In this document: positions 36,261 through 50,917 of the stretch, piece after piece
Layout: each line of letters starts with the position of its first letter
Position numbering within the stretch: the first letter of the stretch is position 1
DNA from: Tomocerus qinae
Lineage: Eukaryota > Arthropoda > Collembola > Entomobryomorpha > Tomoceridae
NCBI GenBank assembly: GCA_020055645.1
Contig: CM034548.1
Location: 4,464,001 to 4,528,000, forward strand
Direction: 5' to 3'
Length of the DNA stretch: 64,000 nt
Notes under the pieces: generated by a model
What the model was told of the DNA's origin: nothing
Databases searched by the model: none
What the model saw: only the letters and a program-made list of their open reading frames with translations
Program-made: the position numbers and the translations under genes

Positions 36261-37953
36261 TTTACACCGTTTTTGCAGTCAATTTCCACTTTGCTTGCTC
36301 CAGAATGTGCCTCTATCCAGTCTTCAAGAACGTTGTACGCTGATGTACATTGAGAATAATTTTGGACTCATTGGCTTCCCTGTGAGAGACCACGCATGAC
36401 CCTTATGGGATTTGTGCTGCCTAAAATCGTTTCAACAGTTGTGGCTTTATTATAGATGTTGGCAACCATTTGGACCATTTTTCCACTAATTTCTTCAGTA
36501 AACATCGTTGTACAAAAATGCTAAACCTCCTATTCCTCTGCTTCTTTTTTTTACTTTTTTGACGTATTACATGTATTCCAAGTATCGGTCAAGCAGATAA
36601 TATCACAATTAGTCATTTTCCTTAATTCTAAATTATCTAAAGTAAAAATATTTTTCCAACCTTCGATATTCCAGTACATAATATTGAAATAATCAGTTTT
36701 ATTTACAATGGGCTGGTCAAATTCCTATTGCTAATTTTTGTAATGTCGCTGCAGAGGCTCCTAATAGTGTTCTACTCTTTGACTCTCAGGGATTAAGGTA
36801 GCAGCCATTTTAGATTTCACATTTCACTCCTTTCAATACCAACTTTAAGTGGTAGATCTTCGTTAACGAACACTCGTCTGAACATAGGGTCACTTTTTAA
36901 AATAGATAGTTTTTGATATACAATGTTTCTGTCATATAAATATGGTAAACGAACCAACACTGGCCAAAGTCTACCCTGCACATAGTTTTTGGATACACTC
37001 TTGCTCCGTTTCTCCTGCCTTGTATGGTATTCCATTGAAGATTAAATAAGGTTTCCTCAGTTCCAGTTTTGTGTTTTCATTTTCTAACAAGTTTATTTTT
37101 TCAGTCAGTTGTTGTACTTTACACCTCAGAACTTTATTTTTCTGTCAGAGATGCCGTGTTAACATCAATTGCCTTTGTTCTACTCCAGATTTCTTTTACC
37201 ATTGTTTCCATTGTCATCTCCGCGGTGTCCATCACCCAATGTTCCTCACTTTTGGCCTTTTTGCTGTCCCTCTTGTTAATAGTGTTGTTATCTATAACCT
37301 CAGCCTCCCTTTTCCGTCCTCGATCGACATCAGGTGTCACAAACCCAGTTACTATTCCAGGCGCCATTTTCAGTAGTGGTGTTTGTGGGCTATCCAAAAT
37401 TCCAAAAAGAGAAGAAAGAGAAAAGTCCATTCGAAAAATGGAATTCTTTAAAGTTTAGATGCAGCATAAATGGCGAATATTGCTGCACAAGTACTTATCT
37501 GTAATTTTTCCCGCCAACACGGATACCTTTCTTTTCCAAGCTTTACTTTAAAAAATGTGCTAGACGGGTCTGTCGAATTAAATAGAGCACTTCCTTGACA
37601 AAATTATAGAAACCAAAAATTTATTTTTCAATTTTGACTGCTTTACTCGTGGTTATCTCTTATTCAATCAAAAACTTAATTTTTAACGAAAAACTGCTCT
37701 GCTAAAAAATTTGTAAACCGCTCAATTTGCCCGCGCCCTCCAAAGATATTTTAACTACCTAAGAAATATGTTAATAGGAGACCAAAAAATGTCCTTATTA
37801 TAGTATCTCAGTGGGTCCATAATCAAACACTTGATAAACTACTCACCACTGAGATTCACTTAATAACTTACAAATTCAGAAATTAAAAATGTATTTATAC
37901 GCAATAAAAACATAGTATAGTCATTGATAGTGCGTTAACTAAGGTTGATTATT

Positions 37954-38047
37954 AAATCAAAGCGAATCATAGCTTTATTGTCAAACTGCATCAGACATAT
38001 CACATACAATATACATGATATACTGTTTTCCAGCAACAGACATGTAA
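37954..38047 (-). mobile_element. short 3'-end fragment of the 10,087 LINE family
   Basis: About 94 bp match the 3' UTR end at 10,087-10,180 at roughly 80 percent by eye, including the AATAAAGCTATGATT polyadenylation segment and 'cagcaacagacatg'. It is a 5'-truncated copy with no coding part. Confidence 0.7.
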
Positions 38048-38508
38048 CATATTGGGGCAATGCGAAATGCATTTTTAAGGTAATAAGAAAAGTTATGATT
38101 CTCAGAACTATAGTAAAATTGACAGTTAAGGGGTAATAATAATTGGTAATTTGAAGACACCAGTAACATGAGTGCTCTATCCTCACACCATTTTGATTGT
38201 CATTTTAGTTGTGGGTACTGTTGTGCAAACCAAGTGCATTTTCATGGGATAGAAACCAGAAACGGGTAGCTTGACTGGTATGAAATAGTGCATGGGGAAG
38301 CAAGCAAATGGAGATCAGATTATCTCTGAGAGTTATGCAGACTCTTTGGAAAGTTATGTGAACAGATGAGTTTAGTGTGCATGTAAAAGGTTCATACAAT
38401 ATAAAGTAAACGTATTACAAAATCAGAGTTGAAAACAAAGCAAAGCATATCTCTTAACGTGCCTGCCTGCATAGTTCAAGCAAGTTACGTTTTCTTCCTT
38501 CCTACAAA

Positions 38509-38564
38509 ACTTACATATTGAAATATACACATGCACATGCATGTGTATATTTCAATATGTAAGT
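38509..38564. repeat. perfect 56-bp palindrome (27-bp arms, 2-nt spacer)
   Basis: The left arm starts ACTTACATATTGAAATATAC at 38509 and pairs exactly with 38538-38564 across the spacer CA (38536-38537). Its arm length equals that of the palindrome at 26,815, but the sequence is different. Confidence 0.95.
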
Positions 38565-41500
38565 GTGTATGAGTGTGTCTATCGAAGTTGCATATAGGAT
38601 GAATCCTGAACTGTTTATAATAACTGATACAATTGGGTCCAAACCAATACTAAGTATGTAAAAAAGCATAGTGATTATCCATTTACATCTCTGAAGTTCT
38701 CTAAGCTAGTCTTAGTTCATTGTCTCAACATGCTCCAATTGTCTCGTTTATACCGTTTATTTTGCATTTACAAAAGTTAAGGAAATGTTTAAAGAATGCC
38801 AATTACTGGACATGTAGTAGGAGTTACTCAAATAATATAATACAAAACTACAGATATATATTATTATCGTCACGATTGGGTCTGTTTGATAAGAGGTTCC
38901 AAATTGAAAAAAATGGATGGCAGTGGTTCTTGTATGAGATGTTGATGGAAGATTCGAATCTGTTTTTGATGTGATTACGAGAAGGAGTGATCAATGGAAC
39001 TTGTTCATTTTCTCTCTGTCATACGCCACCAGTAAGTATATTATGGCTGTATGGCTTTATATTATAGTTATGTGCGTTCATTGGAATTACAGCATTGCTA
39101 ACGACCGTTCACCGTTAGAGATGTACCTATGTGGTGGATATGGAGATAATCTCATAGCGACAAATAGATCTGGAATGGTGGGTTTGAAGAAACAATGCAA
39201 ATTGGTAGATAACTAAGTCTGGTGTGCATGGAGATAAGTATCTAAATATAATGTGTACATCTCACGGAAATGAACATGTAGATTAACGTAGAGTCCATTT
39301 AGCCATGACTATTTCTGTTTCTCATAGAATTTTCTTTATTTGCTCATGATAAATGCTCACAATCAGATTAAAGCAAACATCCAAAACACTATGTATGCAG
39401 AATAGTAGCGATATATAAATATATAATGAGGTTTTATCTGCTAAGCCAAAATAGGAAAGTCCGATTGTCATGTCACTCTGAGAGCTAAAATGTTTTCTCA
39501 GCGAAACATAATAAAATCAGGGATAGCGAGTGGTGAAATATAAGTGCCGATAGTAAATAAATAGCCTGTCTCTATTGTCTTTGTAAAACAAACCCGTGTT
39601 ATTTATCTTGCTGATATAGATACACTTTTGGTTTGCTGCTGCTCCTATAATGACATAATATGTACATAGGGCCTTGACTGCACACACCACTCTGTACCTA
39701 CCTACCATTATTCTTATACTAACATCGTAATTCACAATAAAGCACCAGGACAAGAGTGAGTAGCCATTTACCTGTGAAAGGAGAACATATTATATCCCAG
39801 GAATAGCAATGGGTAGTAATAACATAATGCCTTTTAGTTTGCTCACAGTCATTCGCCTACGTAACATTTCGTGTTTGGCTTGAAGAGAAACAATCACTAT
39901 GAATCGACACTCGAACAGTGAATGTACCAATAAAGCGATGCATATTTGATTGGGATTCGATAAGGCACTCGCAACAACAACGTAGACTAGACTCAACCTT
40001 ACGTGTGTCTCTTTACTAGTACTTACTATCATCCTATCAGTAGTAGCAGCAGCGGACCTTGTGCTACTATACTACTACATGCTACATGCACATCACGTTT
40101 CTACCTATAATAATAATGATATTACTATATACTTATATTTACTCCCTGTCGTCCCTGTACATACAATTCTTCTCTCCCTCTCACATTGCACTGTGTTTTA
40201 GCTCTGGGGCTATTCATGTCGTTACAATAATATTGCTTCTGGATTTGCTATATTCAGCAAATAATGATATTACTATATTCCAGAAGTATATTAACCTAAA
40301 GGAAATGATAGGTCAGAGTCAATCAAATATCATGTCCAGTTAAAGTTTTCTTAGAATGCTTAGGTTTTAGGTACATTATGATTGTAGTTGAAAACATTGT
40401 CTTAAAGTCTCAACTTGGCCCGTGTCTAACGTTACTGTTAACTTCTTGCGATTACGATTATCTGCAGATTGATCCAAAAGCGAAGAAGCAGCGAGTAAAA
40501 TGCTATGCACTTCTTTTACTGGTTTTCAAAATAGTAATCACTTTCAGTAAGTATAAGTATAGCTTGATATGATAATAGCACTAATGTGTGTATTCTATAC
40601 GCATTAAATGTACCACATACATTAACATAGGGTTAGTAAATATGCAAAGTCAGTGGAATTAGGATGGGTAGATGGGCACATGCATGCATAATATTACATA
40701 GCACCTTAAATTAGACATGCAGCAACCTGCAATGTATAATATCTGTGATAGTATTAGGAGGGAGAGAGATAGGGTAGAAGGAAGTTACGTAATGTATACG
40801 GGAAACAAACAATGCTAAAAGGAATGCTAATAGAAGAGGAGCAGAGTGAGTAAATATGTTTGCGTATGTAGGTAGAATGCAAAGGATAGAAGAGTGTGAT
40901 AGATACAGAGGAGACTTGGATTGGACTGACTCACTAGAAGGAGTTGACTGTTGTTTTTAATGGAAAAAAGTGGAAGGAATGTAAATGAATAATAGAAGAA
41001 CCTTGGGAAATGGACATCAGATGATTGAGTCCGGCAGCAGCGAGCATTCAGCATGCAATCCTCTCCTTTCTTTCTATTCTCATAATATCGCCCCTATATC
41101 CATATACCCAATACCAAACCAACCAACTAACCGACCGTCCTTTACTTTCTTTTCTTTGCCAACACTTAGATTTCCCTTCTTTTCTCTTTCACCGTTAAAA
41201 CCTGAAAAAACCCGGGTTTCAATTTTTATACCATTTCTACTATTTCTCTATAAAGTGTAGATTACTGTACCGGCGATCATGCTAGACAATCATAAACCCA
41301 AACACCACAAAATATAACTACATAAAAATGCCTTTCATTGGAGTCACAAATGTTTGTAATTGTTTATTTCTTTAGCTACTTGACTAAAATATGTGTAGAA
41401 ACTTGTTAGTTACGATTTATCCGTAAATTATAATATAAACACAGGTATGTTATTATAGATCAATTGATGCTACTGCTTATTAGTTGTTTGATTTATGTAG

Positions 41501-44500
41501 AAAGTTCCTGCTCTATATTCACGTAGGGGGGATAAATAGTATCTATTGGCCTTGTGCTCAAGTTGTACTTATAATAACTTGACTGACATGTACTAGGTAC
41601 TCCTTTTAGTAGTTGCAGTAGATATTAGTAGGAAGTCTCAACTCTTCTATTTGTAACTCTTTAAATTAGCCGATTGGACAACTATGACATGAAACGCTGA
41701 AATAATTGAGTTACGGTTGCGAGTGTGCACTTAAGAAAAACTAAACGAAATGAGTCACGTCACCGTTTCCTGACATTAGGACAAGAAGGAGAAAAGCCAG
41801 ACCGCACAGCAATAATAAAACAATGCAAATAGGAGAAAGAAGTCTGATTGGTTAGTAAAGACATGTTTTTATTGCTTATTTACCCGATGTACGAACGGCT
41901 ACTTTGCACTTTATTGTAACAAATGTTAATTTGGTCAAGATGGTGATTTTATTTGCCATTTATATGGCACTAGAGTTTCTTAAAGGTGCCACTTTAAATA
42001 TTCACACGCGCTTAATATCCATTAACATTGCATCAGATAAGTTTAAGACTATGCATATACTTGGACAGAGGTTTAAGTACGGCCACATAGGATATATTTA
42101 GGTACTTATAATATCTGACAGTTTTATACCGCTGCGCTGCAATGATTAAATATTTCATGCGCCAATTCTCTTTCACATCTAAACTGTAAAAGTACCACAC
42201 ACTTCATAAACTACAGTAACAATGGAAATGAGTATATTGGGAAATGTATACTAATTTTTGATTTCCGAAAAGAATAATAAGTAGGTGCCTTTGAGATTAA
42301 AATGAAGATTTCATCTAAATATTCATGTAAATAAATCTCGACTCGGGACATGAACATACAGTAAATATATTGTAGCCATGATTAATGTGAATCAATGTGT
42401 GCACACACCATGTAAATCATTAAAATATTTTGTTAACCAATATTTCCATGTGCAAGGGAGGCTTATGAATTTGTAGAAAGAACGTTTTGTGTGCAATTCC
42501 TAGCGTGTAATGAAAACATTGAAATTCTTGTATTTTTAATTAGATATTTGAGGTGATGAGGCAGTTATGATTTCATGGGTAAGTAGTAGATTCTGTTAGG
42601 AGATGCAGCTAAAGTTTTTCATGGATGAGTAGGGAGTAGATAGGAATTCCTTGAGCAGACGTCAAGACGACGAAGGAAGAGTGGCTTGCATAGAGTTGAT
42701 GTTATAGACTATAGATATGTGATATATAGACTATAGAATTCGAACTCCACTGGCTTTCCCTGGCAAATCCAATAAAGTAAACGTTTAGCTTTTCCAGATC
42801 TGCGATTTTTGTCATATCAGATGTATCTTTGACGAAAAGTGGATGAATTATAGAGCAGTTGCCATGAATATTACATTGGAGGGCTACAGCACAGTGCTAC
42901 TGCAAATGGTCGGATAAACATCGACGCCGTAGGAAGAGTCTCGCAGAAAATCGTATCAGTCTGCCCACCCACAAGTAATATTAGTTACATCCAAAAGATG
43001 CAGGTACGAAGGAAATCTATGCGTTACATTATGTGGATTTGTAATAGGGAGGTCTGATATATGCATCATAAGTAAGTGCTAGAAGATGTCCGTTAATATC
43101 TTTTCTAGCGATGCATCTCCACAAAATTGGGAGCAAGGCAGGGAATATACAGGAGGAAAGTACAACTGTCTCAGCATGACAAACTTAAGACAAAAAGAGA
43201 GTTTTCAGTTTATCCAGTATACTTTTTGAGTGGTTGATTCAGATTTGACTTTGACAAATTTCATCGTATCCACTGCATACGAGCAGCTACTTCTTAGTAT
43301 TTTACACATCTAGTCCAGCCTTACTTTCCTTACTGCCTAATTCTTACTGTAGTGCTACAAAACAAGTAAAGTGCTAACACAGAATACATTCATAGAGAGA
43401 TTCAAGACAAAAATTTAACTATTCTTAGAACTGAATTACAAGAGAATCTAAATGTTTGCATGGGGATAGTATTATTTGATAATATTCTAATTTACTTACA
43501 ATTCAATTTGTTACTTAACACTTTTTAAGCATTGAGAAAGGTTTCTTAATTCTATCCTTGATTTCCAGACACTAGGACCTGTTAAAACAGTATACATAGC
43601 ATGTATAGTAACTAAGGGTGGAACTAAACGGTAATGAAATAGTAACGGAGTATGTTGCGTTTGTTACTTGATGTTGCATTTAGAGAAAGTGTATATTGAG
43701 TGCGTCAAATAAGAACAGCAAATGTAGTGGCGTATGTATTCTTTCCAATTTCAGTTTTGTTCCACTTGGCGTTTCTCTATTGTCCAGGTTCTGTAATTAT
43801 TATCATTTGTGACGTCCCTGACTGTTCTTACACAATTAAGAATTTTTCTCTGAGGCATTCATGCAAATGTGTTGATTTCGTTAAGAGAAAGATTTTGTTT
43901 GAAGAAATAGAGCCCTAAAGCCCCGAGCAAACATTTGAGACTGACTTCGTTAGTTAGTTAACTTGCGTTCTTCTGGTTCTGACTCTGCAGTTGAATGCAC
44001 ATTACGGACTTGTCTGTGTCTCATGCCGCAGCTATAAGTTTCCTTATTAGCTACCTAATGCAAAGCACGGCTTAACTGCAGTTCAGAGTTGAGCAAGTTG
44101 AGTTGCCTTCGGTTGGGTTGACTTGGGCAAAAGACAACACAAGTGAAGGAAGGAGCAGACTATTTGTATTTTGTATATGGGTCCGTAATGTGTGTTCGTA
44201 TCGTAGTAAGTAGTAGTAGTATAGTAGTACAGATAGTTATACATAGGTATAGTATAGTGGGTATGATATTATTATAGCAGGTATAGAGTAGTGGAGGTAA
44301 GGAGGAGATGGAGGAGAAGAGGAGACTGAGTGCTGCTGGTGTGGCTATTAGTCATATAGACACGGTTATATGCAGAAGGAGTCTCCTTGTATAGGGTTGT
44401 CAGTACTCCAAAAGAGTAATATGAATAGATAGGGAAGTTTTAAAGGCAAGTGGTTTCATTTCTGTTGATTATTTATTCATCTCTTGCTCTGTTTCCTCAT

Positions 44501-44814
44501 TTAGTTGAACTGATGTTGGCTTCATCTAGGTTCTTATTTGACCATCCTTCCCCCATTTATTCCTTCCGTTCCGTCAGTCCACCGAACCCAACTAAACCAA
44601 ACCAGACAACTACTTTACACTTTTTATATCTTTTCACCCCAAACCAACTTACTGACAAACTTACTCCTTTCTTCTTTACAGCCTTCCTAAACTTTCTAGC
44701 TTTATAGGCACACGTACTTGTAACTTTTAGTTTCTAATCTAAACTCCTCAACAAACTACTTGCTTCTGTCTGTTTACAGATGTGATTGCATTTATTAGTC
44801 GTTCAAAATTAACT

Positions 44815-44872
44815 CCTACTACCTACCTACCTATACCTACCTACCACCACCTACTACTACTACCTACTATAT
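44815..44872. repeat. CTAC/CCTA microsatellite
   Basis: Imperfect runs of 'ctacctacctac' and 'ctactactac' cover about 58 bases. The same tetranucleotide appears in shorter form at 57,750, 59,470 and 58,850. Confidence 0.8.
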
Positions 44873-47800
44873 GTAGAGCATACATACCACTTATTCTGCA
44901 ATAAATATATCTCCTTAGCATTTATGATGGTTAGACGACTACGTTTCTAATGAAGAGTTGCGTTTACTTGGTTTTCATGCTGCAATATACTGCAAGATAA
45001 GTGAAAGAAGGGATGAAAAATGGTGGGGCCGTCTTAAATGGCCTATTAAGACGTTCGTAGTATAAAAGTTTGAAAAGGAGACGAGGGAAGCTGTCGGTCG
45101 AGGTTTCATAATGTCAATTTTGGTTTGCGAGTTGTCGGTTTCCTTTGGTTCTAGTCATCCACTTCTTCCGTGCCAGCTCCGCAAGTTGATTCCAGTTCAA
45201 CTGTTCCTATGTATATGCATCCTTGGGTTTCGATTCTCATCCTTCCTGGTAGAGTTAACTATCTAGGCAACTACTACATCAACTATGGTATTTAGATCCT
45301 TAAGGCAGTTGATGACTTGTCTCGTGAAATTTTTATTTTTCCAGATTTTCCAAACCAACTCCTGTCAAATCACCCGATTTCTCACAAAATCTGGGATCTA
45401 ATTTAAAATTTAGTGGGGAAAGCTTTTATCTTGTCGTTCTCATTTCTGGTTTGACTTTCTCCTTGATTTCCCAGCTTGTTCTTCCTCGCATCACTGTTTT
45501 CTCTATTCCTACCTCAATCCAATTCAGCTAACACTCCTGCACAATAAGAATGAAGTGGGCTTATTTGGAATATTTGGAGACGAATTATTTATTGACACAC
45601 GCCCAACATGCCAAAGACCAAAAAATTAATCTCACGTAAGGAGCTTACATGTCATCGTAATCATTGTGCTATTTAAGTTTTTTGCTGGTGTATTTGTAAT
45701 TAGAATAATATTTGCTAAAAGTGATATGAAATTAAGCTTCCTTAATTAGAGGCATTTACCCTTCAGAAAAGCAAATGGCAAACTTTCCAGTTTCCATATT
45801 CATTAATACTTTCAGTTTATCTCGCATTTGTTTTCCTGATTATAATCTATAATAAGAACAGTATAAACCAGGAAAGGCAATGTATAGCTAAATGAAAGAA
45901 AGTGATCGAAAGTCATTAAGTTGATTACAATGATGACAGGCTAAAAAATGACAGATTTTTATTAAGGAGAGGAGTTGAGTAAGAAAAAACGAGTGGGGAA
46001 CTGGTTAAGTAAATTAAACCGTAGCCACCACAAGTCATAAACAGATGTTTCCGTGTGAAGTACCTTCAGTCCCATTTGTCTCCCATTAATATCCATTCGA
46101 ATCATACTCTACTACTGTATAACGACCACCGTACACTGCGTACTCTACACATACACACTACCATCGACTCCTTATTATTATTACCATAGTGCACTGTGGG
46201 TTGAGCTGTATGTGCATGCAAAAACGATATAAGTAGACTGGCTGGTACAAATATAGAAATTAATAGCCCATAGTTGTGTGTGTTTTCTGTAATGCTAAAG
46301 TTGCTAATGTAGTAGGAACCCTTGCTTGATACCCACGGCGTAGTAAGGAATGAGCTTTTGAAAACGAGAATAAATAGGAGGCAATAAAAATTAAGGGAAA
46401 TTGGTAGAGGGAACAGGGAGCTGATGAACGTCGCAAATGTATCTCTGCCTCCTTATTTCATTCAGGTAATTAATGAATCCGAAAGGGTGTAGTTATTCTA
46501 AGTAAGTACATAATTACTGCCATCTCTATAATTAACAGACGTTTTGATACATATCTTTCCTACTACACATAAAAATATTCTTTGCAGTCGGCAATTTATC
46601 ATTTTTAATTCTTAAGTCAGGTTTTGATGTCGTCAGTAAATGCAGAGGGTGGCCCTGGGTTTTAAATACACTTTTCAAGATCATCTCTCAAAGTGCTAAA
46701 GAATTAATGCAATGCAAATAACTGCAATGTAATCAAATCATATTATATATAATATGAAATAAATTGCTCTAAAAATTATTGTTCTCATAACATATTTTGC
46801 TTATCTCAGAGTTTTATTTTTCCTCGACCATCCAATTCTCCCTTAGCGTTAGTCTCAATAAAATTCTTAAGTTTTAGCAAACGTAGATAAAATTATATAG
46901 TGATTATTGATTTGAAATTTGCGATATTCGAAATACCACGAATTACATTTATACTATATCAGCAATTTTCATAACAAAAATTACAATTAAATTATTAGCC
47001 TTTGGTGGTGTTTTTTAAAATACATGAAAATATACTTAAGTGTTTAATAGACTAAGTGGAATAAATGAGTATATATTAGTCTACTGCCAGTTGTATGTAG
47101 CTCAGAGAGCATCCATGAAAATGTATCGGGGTAATGTAAGTGCAGTTTTGGGAAGAGAGAAGACTTTGAAGACAATTGTCACATCTGTGAAAAAAATTAG
47201 AATTAGTTACGGAGCTTGGTTATTGCATTTGAGTACGAGTAGTGCTGACAATAAATTGTTTCAACGGCAAAGTGAAAGCACTGATCTATTTATTTTCATT
47301 GAATCGTTTCTATTTATTGTCAGTGATATAAATATTTTATTATGCATAGAGTGATGGGAAAAGATGTGTTCCCTTTACTCTCTGATTGTTAGCTGAGCTG
47401 TGAGGTCTCCAGGGACAATAGCAAAGGAAAACAGAGTGCATAACTACTACCAGTCTTCATCCCGCTCCCACCAGATACATTAACATTCACTGCTTTCAAA
47501 TTCGGATTATATACAAAGTGTTCCAAAGCAAAAAAAATAATGGAGAATATTTTTATCGTAACTTAATGACACGCATTATTAATGTCATCTTTCAGTGGTC
47601 CTTCCCACTGAGAAAGACAATGACCATTTCCATAAGTTTTGTACTGATTTGATTATACTATTGCAAAAATTAAGCTATAGACACAGTAACTGTAAAAGTA
47701 TGATGACATTAGGATCTTTATTCAAATACAAATCAGGAGAAACGGAGAAGGAGAGAATTGCAGGTGTTTACAGAGAGATTTAGATATTTCGTTATAACAT

Positions 47801-50800
47801 TTAAGTATGCGACTAATGCTATATTTCCAATATTCTGGATAGCCCATTTACTTAAGCTGACAGTACATGTATTCGCAAATGATCAGAAATTTCGAATTTT
47901 TACAGAAATAATATATAGAGTGGCAAAAACGCATGCACTAAATTACAAATTACAAATAATGGAAATTATTTGTAGTTTATTTCAATAAAACTGTATATTA
48001 CAGTTGTAAAGTCGTATTTAGATTTACAAGCATTTAGTTACATGGAAATATTATGTTTCACTAAAAGTCTACATTCCCTTATAAAGTAGCATTTAATAAA
48101 AAATGGGAAAAATGTGCCTGACAACAGGACGTGGCAGTTGACTTGTCTCACACTGCCTTATATTCCAGTAGTCTGCAGTTGCATAATTGCACAATTAGAA
48201 TTTGAGATGAAACACAGGAAGCTTTACATTATTCAAAGCATGTTCGTTAACTTGGGAATGAATGAACATGTTTCTATTTAGAATCACCGGCTTTATCAAA
48301 ATTAAGTTTTCAATCTCAAACTTATAGCAAGAACGTATCCAGAGTAATTATTCATAAATCAAAAAATCATCCCTGCCTTGTGCATTCTGTCAAATGGTGT
48401 TTTTATATCCTTAGCTTATTAATATGTAGTAGCATTTAATATTGCAATAAAATTGTACCTCCATGTAGTATTTTTTAAAGTTAGAACCGTTTATAACAAG
48501 CTGAGCTTCGACAGGCATATTAAAAACTATCCTTTAGTCATAATTTGAAGGTAGCAATATTGATGTAGAATACACAACTCATTTACAAAATTTTTGATTT
48601 TTTAAATTTGATTTGGGCTAATTTGGCTTTTTTAAGATAATTATATTTACTGTCAATTTTTGAACGTACTTTGCGTATCTTCAGAAAAGGTTTCCTTAAA
48701 TGAAAATGATATAGATAAATAAAAAGATTTTTATGACATTTTAACCTTTTCTAGTACTACACTTTGGGGTTACCTTTTTAGTTCAGTGAATCTAGCACTA
48801 AACATTAACTTTTGCAGGATGAAAAAAAGAACAGTTTAGAAAACACTAATAGATGCAGTCAATTGATAATTAGCTTGTTCACTTGTACACATGTATGTAC
48901 AATACGTACTACGATACTATTTCTTTCTCTGAGACTGTTGGAAACGAGACCTGAGCGATGTAGGATGAGATGAATGTAGAATAGAAGAATACTTTGTTCT
49001 GTTTAGTCAAGGCAAGTTAAAAGATAAAACTCCCAGCTTCATTTACAGGCAGACAAGAAGAGAAGGAAGATTGGATGAGGACTTAGGAAAAATTTAACAT
49101 GTAAGAAAGTATCCCCCAAATGCTTTTACCGTTCTTATTTTGGACTGCTCATACAATTCATATCTGTATGTAGTAGGTATCTAGGTATTTATAAAATGTA
49201 GACAAAAACTGTTTATGCATAATATTCCAGATAGCAGGATCTTGTTATACAGTCAAAAATTGTGAAAAGAATTATGGGTAGTATTAGAATTAGAGCGTCT
49301 GTTGTCGAAAGCTGATAAAAATATATTCCTAGAAAATAGGAGCTGTATGTATATATGGAGTGCTGATAATAGTAATATGTGGTTGTTGTACCTTTTTGTG
49401 CAGATACGTCTTAGTTGAGTGAATATAATTATATAGGTATACGTACGTAGGTGTGTAGCGGGTATTAGATTGCAGAGAGAGAAGTACAGGAAGCCGTATT
49501 TAGTTGTTAAAAGGGAAGGCATCTGACAATGAGTATTCTCGGAGTGTTCTTTAAAACAAAAGTAGTTGTGTTTTAGATGGGAATAGAGGAGATGTGCTGT
49601 AGTAATGAAGTAAAGGAGAGAAAGAGGAGAGTGTAGTTGTGTGTGCTTTTGAACAACCGAAGTTACTTTGTTGTACATTTCCTTCCTCCGGAGTTTTTAA
49701 TCCCTCATGCATTAATGGGGTATTAAAGCATTTTTAAATACGCTAGGCACTGGCTGATTACAAGGCTTAATTTCCCAGTCAGCAGTGCTTGTTAATCCAT
49801 TCCATCTCCTCTCTCCATTTTTACATCAAATGACACCCTCATGAATACAAAACTTTCTTCTTCATCTCTCTCATCCCAAATTCATAGAATCTCCTCAATT
49901 CCTTACTTTCACTCTTAACTTCTCTATTTTGGAAGGAAAATTAGTGGAAGGCTAACGCAACGCTAACTAATTCTTTAACTAACTCCACTCACTTTGCTAA
50001 GCTCTTCTTCTGCACAAAATCTACACGACTACCAAACTATTTTTCCCGTTTGCTCTAGCAATAGTCTTCATAGCATCCTGAAAAGTGCAAATTGAGATAA
50101 ACCGGCTTTACCATTCTCAAACGTATGGACACATCGGAAACATGGAAACGCAAATTACAAACTAGCGAGAAAGAAGTAATTCCAAACTCTGGCAATAAAT
50201 GAGAAGGTCAAGTAACAATGATTCTGCCCAAAAGTTCAGACTTGTCTCAGCAAATTGCTACTTTATGCAATAGAGATGGGAAAAATAAGTATATTATATA
50301 GAATCAAAAGCGCATGCTACGTAATACCATAATAATGGTGTCTATGTCTACAATGGATATGGGTTGGCAAGATTCAGTTGAACTAAGAATATTAAAAAGA
50401 ATTTTACTACTCTAATTCATTTTCAATTGCTTGCACAATGGTCGCAAAAATAATTAAGGGGCGCGTCCAAATATTGGAGCCAGATTGAGTTCCAAACGAG
50501 CTTGCGTATAACTTGAGCCTGATGTACAATCTGTAGTAGCTTACTCTCTATTCTGTACATTCACAAGCGTGGAGATATTTCTGCGACTTTAAGCGTACAA
50601 TTCTTGCCGTACACTATACACTACTACTAGTTACAACGCTGTTGTTGTGGCCTTGGTTTATCGGAGAAGCTCTGCTTCGTGCTGACTCCCCTTATATATA
50701 TGGATGAAGCCCCAGCCAAAATATTTTACTCGGTGGCTGACTATTCCCTCTTTTCTGCGACCTAGGTAGACGAGATTGGAATACAGATTCCATTTCATTT

Positions 50801-50917
50801 TACAAATGCTAATATTAATATCTGGTATTCAAAGCAATATCATTAAATTCGTAGTTTTCATGGTGTAAAGGTAGTAAAGGACCAATTAGCATCTCTATGC
50901 TATGATGGTAAGCAACC

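Larger units (their letters stand above)
34950..37440 (-). mobile_element. decayed non-LTR retrotransposon (two-ORF LINE)
   Basis: This reads on the minus strand. A possible ORF1 starts near 37,430 with a basic N-terminal segment and a coiled-coil-like stretch, then continues in broken frames to about 36,820. The reverse transcriptase includes a G-L-S-Q-G-S segment near 36,385 (palm entry) and the FADDM box at about 36,256-36,244. A thumb-like region follows (KTKMMVFRRRGG, 36,130; then the frame 35,972-35,712). A C-terminal Cys motif (CDLCNLPV...EC) sits near 35,300-35,240. The 3' end is an AATAAA signal and a TAA/ATT-rich tail at 34,950-34,975. Frameshifts and stops interrupt it throughout, so it is inactive. 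Clade not assigned; the ORF1 plus C-terminal knuckle layout fits the Jockey/CR1/I group. Confidence 0.82.
38048..50917. other. 13-kb gene-free AT-rich region
   Basis: I see no protein gene, tRNA or intact mobile element. Local features are a perfect palindrome at 38,509-38,564, a (CTAC)n-type microsatellite at 44,815-44,872 and scattered TACCTACC/GTAGGTA words. Stretches that are less AT-rich than average occur at about 41,020-41,110 and 45,020-45,200; the second includes 'agtataaaagttt' at about 45,058. These could be regulatory or non-coding exons, but nothing decisive is visible. Short frames at 38,720, 41,904, 47,040 and 49,253 have no known domains. Confidence 0.5.

Noticed and set aside
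49253-49678. 141-codon minus-strand frame
   Set aside because: No conserved motif, many His, Tyr and Ser residues, surrounded by AT-rich non-coding DNA with no splice partners.
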